NCBI RefSeq assembly: GCF_029960785.1
Contig: NZ_JASBQE010000002.1
Coordinates: 62,001 to 126,000 of the forward strand
Direction of reading: 5' to 3'
Source of the DNA: Polyangium sp. 15x6
GTDB lineage: Bacteria; Myxococcota_A; Polyangia; Polyangiales; Polyangiaceae
DNA: 64,000 bases
In this document: piece after piece, positions 61,169-64,000 of the stretch
Layout: each line of letters begins with the position of its first letter
Numbering within the stretch: position 1 is the first letter of the stretch
Notes under the pieces: generated by a model
The model's database searches: none
Seen by the model: only the letters and a program-made list of their open reading frames with translations
Told to the model about the DNA's origin: nothing
Position numbers and translations under genes: made by a program

Positions 61169-64000
61169 TCCTTCCCCTGCTTCGGCTTGTACCGGCCGAT
61201 GGCCGTGAGCTCGTAGACGTGCTCCAGAAACTCCGGGAGGATCTGCGCCGAAATCGCCCAGCAATTGCCCGGCCCGAGATCCAGCATCTTGCAGCGCTCG
61301 ATGTGCTCGCCGTCCGGGTGCTCGTGCATGTACACGAAGCTCGACTTCCCGCGATTGCGATAGAACTGCCGCGCCTCCTCGATCAGCGGGACGAACGCGG
61401 CCCGCCCGCCGCGGCCGAGCTCGTAGAGGCGCACGCAATCGAGCAGCCGGAACAGATTCGTCCCCGTCTCGCCCGTCTCCACGATCGCCGCCGCCACGGG
61501 AACGCCCGCCCGCCGCGCCGTGAAGAACACGCGCTCGCGCCCCATCCCCGCTTCCTTCCAGAGCCGCGCCGTTTCGCCGAGATCCACCCGCTCTGGCACG
61601 AGATCGAGCGCGTCGAGCAGCGCCGCCGTGTGCGTCTTGCGGAGCTCGTCGAGCAGCCACGCCGTCTCGAAAGGCGCCGCCGGCCCGACATCGAAGCGCT
61701 CGCCCGAGACCACCTCGCTCGTCCCGGCCGATTGCAGCTCGAGCAGCCGGAACGGCCGGATCGCCGCGAGCCCCTGATCCACGTACGGCCGCGCGAAATC
61801 GAGATGCGCCATCGACCAGGGCACCTCGCCGTCGATGAACGCGAGCGCCCAGGTGAAGGCCGGATCGAGCTGCGGATACTCGAACGCCCGCAGATAGATG
61901 TCGCGCAGGATCTGCCGCACGTGCGCCACGCCGGGCGCCTTGCCCGGACGCTTGGCGAGCTGGTGGACGAGCCAGCTCCCGCTGTAGATCTTGGCCACCG
62001 AGAGCGATGCCTCGATCCCGCGCTCCGACGGCCACACGGCCTGGCAGATGATCCGCGGCGCCGCCGCCGCGCGCGCGCCGAACTCGAGAAACGTCTTCTT
62101 CAGCGGCTCGAATTGATCCGGCGTTTTACCGGACAAATTGAAATATCCCGATTGCTGCAGCAAGCTCCACATCGACTCCGGCGTCTCCGATCCGCCGAGC
62201 GTCTTTTCGTGCAGCTCCTGGCTCACGAGCCGCATCCAAGGCCCCTCGTCCTTCGATGTGCGCGGCCCCACCTTGATCCCGCATCGCGCCTTCGCGCCAT
62301 TGCGCGCCGGGAGCACGTACCGGACCTCGCCGTGCAGGTGCAGCGGCGTCTCCTCCCCCACGCAGACCTCGATGTCCGGCATCTCGAGGCCCGGGAACAC
62401 GAGATCCTGGTCGGCTTCGATCTCGAAGCACAACCCCGCGAACGAGACGTCGAGCACCGGCCGCCCGGACACGACCACCTCGGGCCATATCGGATGCTTG
62501 AACGACGCCGTGATCGGACGCTGCACCTTGCACCGCCGGAACCACCGGTGCCGCACCCGCTCGATCCGCGTCGGCATCGGCGTCGTGACGCGCCCATCGG
62601 CCTCGAACTCGGCCTTGTCGAGGTGGATCCGATGAATCGAGTTGTACCCGCCCAGATCCACGATGTACGGCGGCGGGCCCCAGCTCTGCGCCGATTTCCA
62701 CACGACCCGCGTGTCCTCGCGTGACTCGATCTTCTCGGCCTTGACCGGCACGTCCGACCCCACGACGAGCCCTTCGCTGCCCGCGTGGATCAGCGCCCGC
62801 AGGATCGCCCGCACCCGGCCTGGATCGTCGATCTGCTCGCGGACGCGCGACAGGCTCCGCGCGAGATCCGCCTGCCCGACGACGTAGAGCTCCTGCAGGA
62901 GGCCGAGGATCTTCCGGCCGAGATCCTGCGTGACCCGCTCGAACTGCACGCTGACGAGCACGTTGCCCTGCGGCCCCGTCGGCTCGATCGAGACCACCAC
63001 GCCCTCGACGGGCCCGACGGCGCCCTTGCCCGAGAGCATGTACGCCGTCACGCGCCCGCCGAGCCGCGGAATCAGCCCGTCGCCCGGGGAAAACCACACC
63101 GCCGAGGGCGAGAGCCGCACCACGGACGCGGGCAGGATCCAGCGCCCCTCGGTGGAAAGCGCGACCGCGCACGCCCCCTCGCGCAGCCGATATCCCGGCC
63201 CCGCCTCGCCGCTCACGCGCCGGAAGCGGACCGACGGCGGGCTCACCGAAGGCGGGTTCTCCGTGTAGTCCGAAGGCCGCGGCGCCTCCGAGGGCCGCGG
63301 CGGCCGCATGTCCGACAGGCGCCGCGACGGGAACCGCACCGACGCCGGCACCTCGCCGAGCGGCTCGTCCTCGCGCATCCCGAGCGCCGCGCGCCCCTCG
63401 GCCGTCAGGCGTGGGAGCCGCACCGACGCCGAGCCCTCGGAGAGCACCTCGTCGTCGCGCCCTGGCCCCCGCTCCGGCGCCGACGGCGCGATCGACCGCG
63501 GGAACCTGAGCGACGGCGGCGGCTCCGCGAGCCCCTCCTCGTCGCTGCGCAGCCCGAGCGGCGGCCCCGAGAGCGGCCGCGGGAACCTGAGCGACGGCGG
63601 CGGCTCGCTGAGCCCCTCGTCATCCCGCGGCGGCCCCCACGACGAATGCCGCGCCTCCGTCATCGGCCGTGGAAATCGCACCGACGGCGGCGGCTCCGTC
63701 AAATGGTCCTCGTCGCGCGGCGGCCCCCACGACGAGTGCCGCGCCTCGGGCATTGACCGCGGAAATCGCACCGACGGCGGCGGCTCCGTCAAATGGTCCT
63801 CGTCGCGCGGCGGGCCCCACGACGAGTGTCGCGCCTCCGGTATGGTCCTCGCAAACCGCACCGACGGCGGCGGCTCGCTCCGACGCTCCTCGTCCAGCAT
63901 TCCGAGCGCCGCTCGCCCATCCGCGGTAAGCCGAGGAAAACGCACCGACGACGGTCCGTCCGACAACGGATTGACGCTCGGCGGGGCGGGTGACTCCGTG
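61165..64000 (-). CDS. PilZ-domain protein with acyltransferase-like C-terminus and N-terminal repeats (5' end outside window)
   Basis: At least 945 codons; the frame is open to the right edge, and the only nearby start seen is TTG 63966, so the N-terminus is probably missing. Residues are described in DNA order. The N-terminal ~250 codons are Pro-rich repeats (PPPSVRFPR). A first beta-rich PilZ-like domain follows. A second PilZ domain has RWFRR and DVSFAG (62435-62452), matching the RxxxR and DxSxxG c-di-GMP motifs. The C-terminal ~280 residues look like a GNAT/FeeM-type acyltransferase (ETAWLLDELRKTHTAALLDAL, FFTARRAGVPVAAAIVE, YRNRGKSSFVYMHE). It likely makes or modifies a product under c-di-GMP control with the coupled ThiF-nitroreductase protein. 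Confidence 0.82.
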   Translation of the reverse strand, partial: TESPAPPSVNPLSDGPSSVRFPRLTADGRAALGMLDEERRSEPPPSVRFARTIPEARHSSWGPPRDEDHLTEPPPSVRFPRSMPEARHSSWGPPRDEDHLTEPPPSVRFPRPMTEARHSSWGPPRDDEGLSEPPPSLRFPRPLSGPPLGLRSDEEGLAEPPPSLRFPRSIAPSAPERGPGRDDEVLSEGSASVRLPRLTAEGRAALGMREDEPLGEVPASVRFPSRRLSDMRPPRPSEAPRPSDYTENPPSVSPPSVRFRRVSGEAGPGYRLREGACAVALSTEGRWILPASVVRLSPSAVWFSPGDGLIPRLGGRVTAYMLSGKGAVGPVEGVVVSIEPTGPQGNVLVSVQFERVTQDLGRKILGLLQELYVVGQADLARSLSRVREQIDDPGRVRAILRALIHAGSEGLVVGSDVPVKAEKIESREDTRVVWKSAQSWGPPPYIVDLGGYNSIHRIHLDKAEFEADGRVTTPMPTRIERVRHRWFRRCKVQRPITASFKHPIWPEVVVSGRPVLDVSFAGLCFEIEADQDLVFPGLEMPDIEVCVGEETPLHLHGEVRYVLPARNGAKARCGIKVGPRTSKDEGPWMRLVSQELHEKTLGGSETPESMWSLLQQSGYFNLSGKTPDQFEPLKKTFLEFGARAAAAPRIICQAVWPSERGIEASLSVAKIYSGSWLVHQLAKRPGKAPGVAHVRQILRDIYLRAFEYPQLDPAFTWALAFIDGEVPWSMAHLDFARPYVDQGLAAIRPFRLLELQSAGTSEVVSGERFDVGPAAPFETAWLLDELRKTHTAALLDALDLVPERVDLGETARLWKEAGMGRERVFFTARRAGVPVAAAIVETGETGTNLFRLLDCVRLYELGRGGRAAFVPLIEEARQFYRNRGKSSFVYMHEHPDGEHIERCKMLDLGPGNCWAISAQILPEFLEHVYELTAIGRYKPKQGKE
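63601..63870. repeat. 90-bp tandem repeat inside the PilZ protein gene
   Basis: Units starting at 63601, 63691 and 63781 share CGGCTCCGTCAAATGG-like and CCCCACGACGA blocks at a strict 90-base period; a partial unit follows at 63871 and shorter 81-base copies precede at 63520. Each full unit encodes 30 residues, PPPSVRFPR + xxxEARHSSWGPPRDxxxLxE. The repeat is in frame, so it is a coding repeat. Confidence 0.88.

Overview
This window comes from a very GC-rich genome with long overlapping operons, many GTG starts and 4-bp ATGA/GTGA gene couplings. The gene content fits a myxobacterium, most likely order Polyangiales (Sorangium/Polyangium-like): an alpha-2-macroglobulin plus PBP1C pair, a Gld-type ABC operon, Uma2 nucleases, a giant Ser/Thr kinase, a PilZ fusion protein and a menaquinone operon carrying a mevalonate-pathway gene. 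This placement is by inference from gene content; there is no rRNA or tRNA in the window.

Layout. 1-3.4 kb: 3' end of an M13 metallopeptidase, a 43-bp tandem-repeat region, and two Uma2 paralogues flanking a hypothetical gene. 3.4-8 kb: DUF482/FemAB-like protein, OPT transporter with a hairpin over its translation start, MscS channel. 8-16.1 kb (minus): alpha-2-macroglobulin lipoprotein and PBP1C. 16.3-21.1 kb (plus): ABC ATPase, permease, GldG-like and DUF4340 proteins, a four-gene operon with overlapping junctions. 21-27.6 kb: XerD-type recombinase, N-formylglutamate amidohydrolase, a membrane protein, a lipoprotein, a P-protein whose catalytic motifs look eroded, and a FmdB zinc ribbon. 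27.8-32.8 kb: Smc and a YchF-type GTPase. 33.3-44.6 kb (minus): a ten-gene run with a GbsR/MarR-like regulator first, then polyprenyl synthase, DAHP synthase, HMG-CoA reductase, menG, menF, menD, menA, menC and menE. A hotdog thioesterase (MenI candidate) converges on menE. 44.8-55 kb: PEPCK, metallophosphoesterase, cytochrome c-FTR1 fusion, GNAT, kynureninase-like enzyme, lipoprotein, M14 carboxypeptidase. 55.1-58.5 kb: 1148-residue protein kinase. 58.9-64 kb (minus): a PilZ plus acyltransferase-like protein (5' end outside the window) coupled to a ThiF-nitroreductase fusion.

How the genes work together. The 33-45 kb block links both precursor branches (shikimate entry by DAHP synthase, isoprenoid entry by HMG-CoA reductase and prenyl synthase) to the menaquinone-specific steps, apparently under one regulator with a perfect 18-bp palindrome at its own promoter. 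menB and menH are not in the window. Envelope functions (PBP1C, alpha-2-macroglobulin, MscS, OPT, Gld-type ABC) dominate 4-21 kb.

Four convergent gene gaps carry related hairpin-cluster repeats of about 190-310 bp and a fifth carries a shorter hairpin pair; the three full-length copies have mirrored module order. A different short repeat found between pheA and fmdB also appears inside the coding sequence of the M14 peptidase. The strongest candidate for an undescribed system is the PilZ-acyltransferase / ThiF-nitroreductase pair at the right edge.
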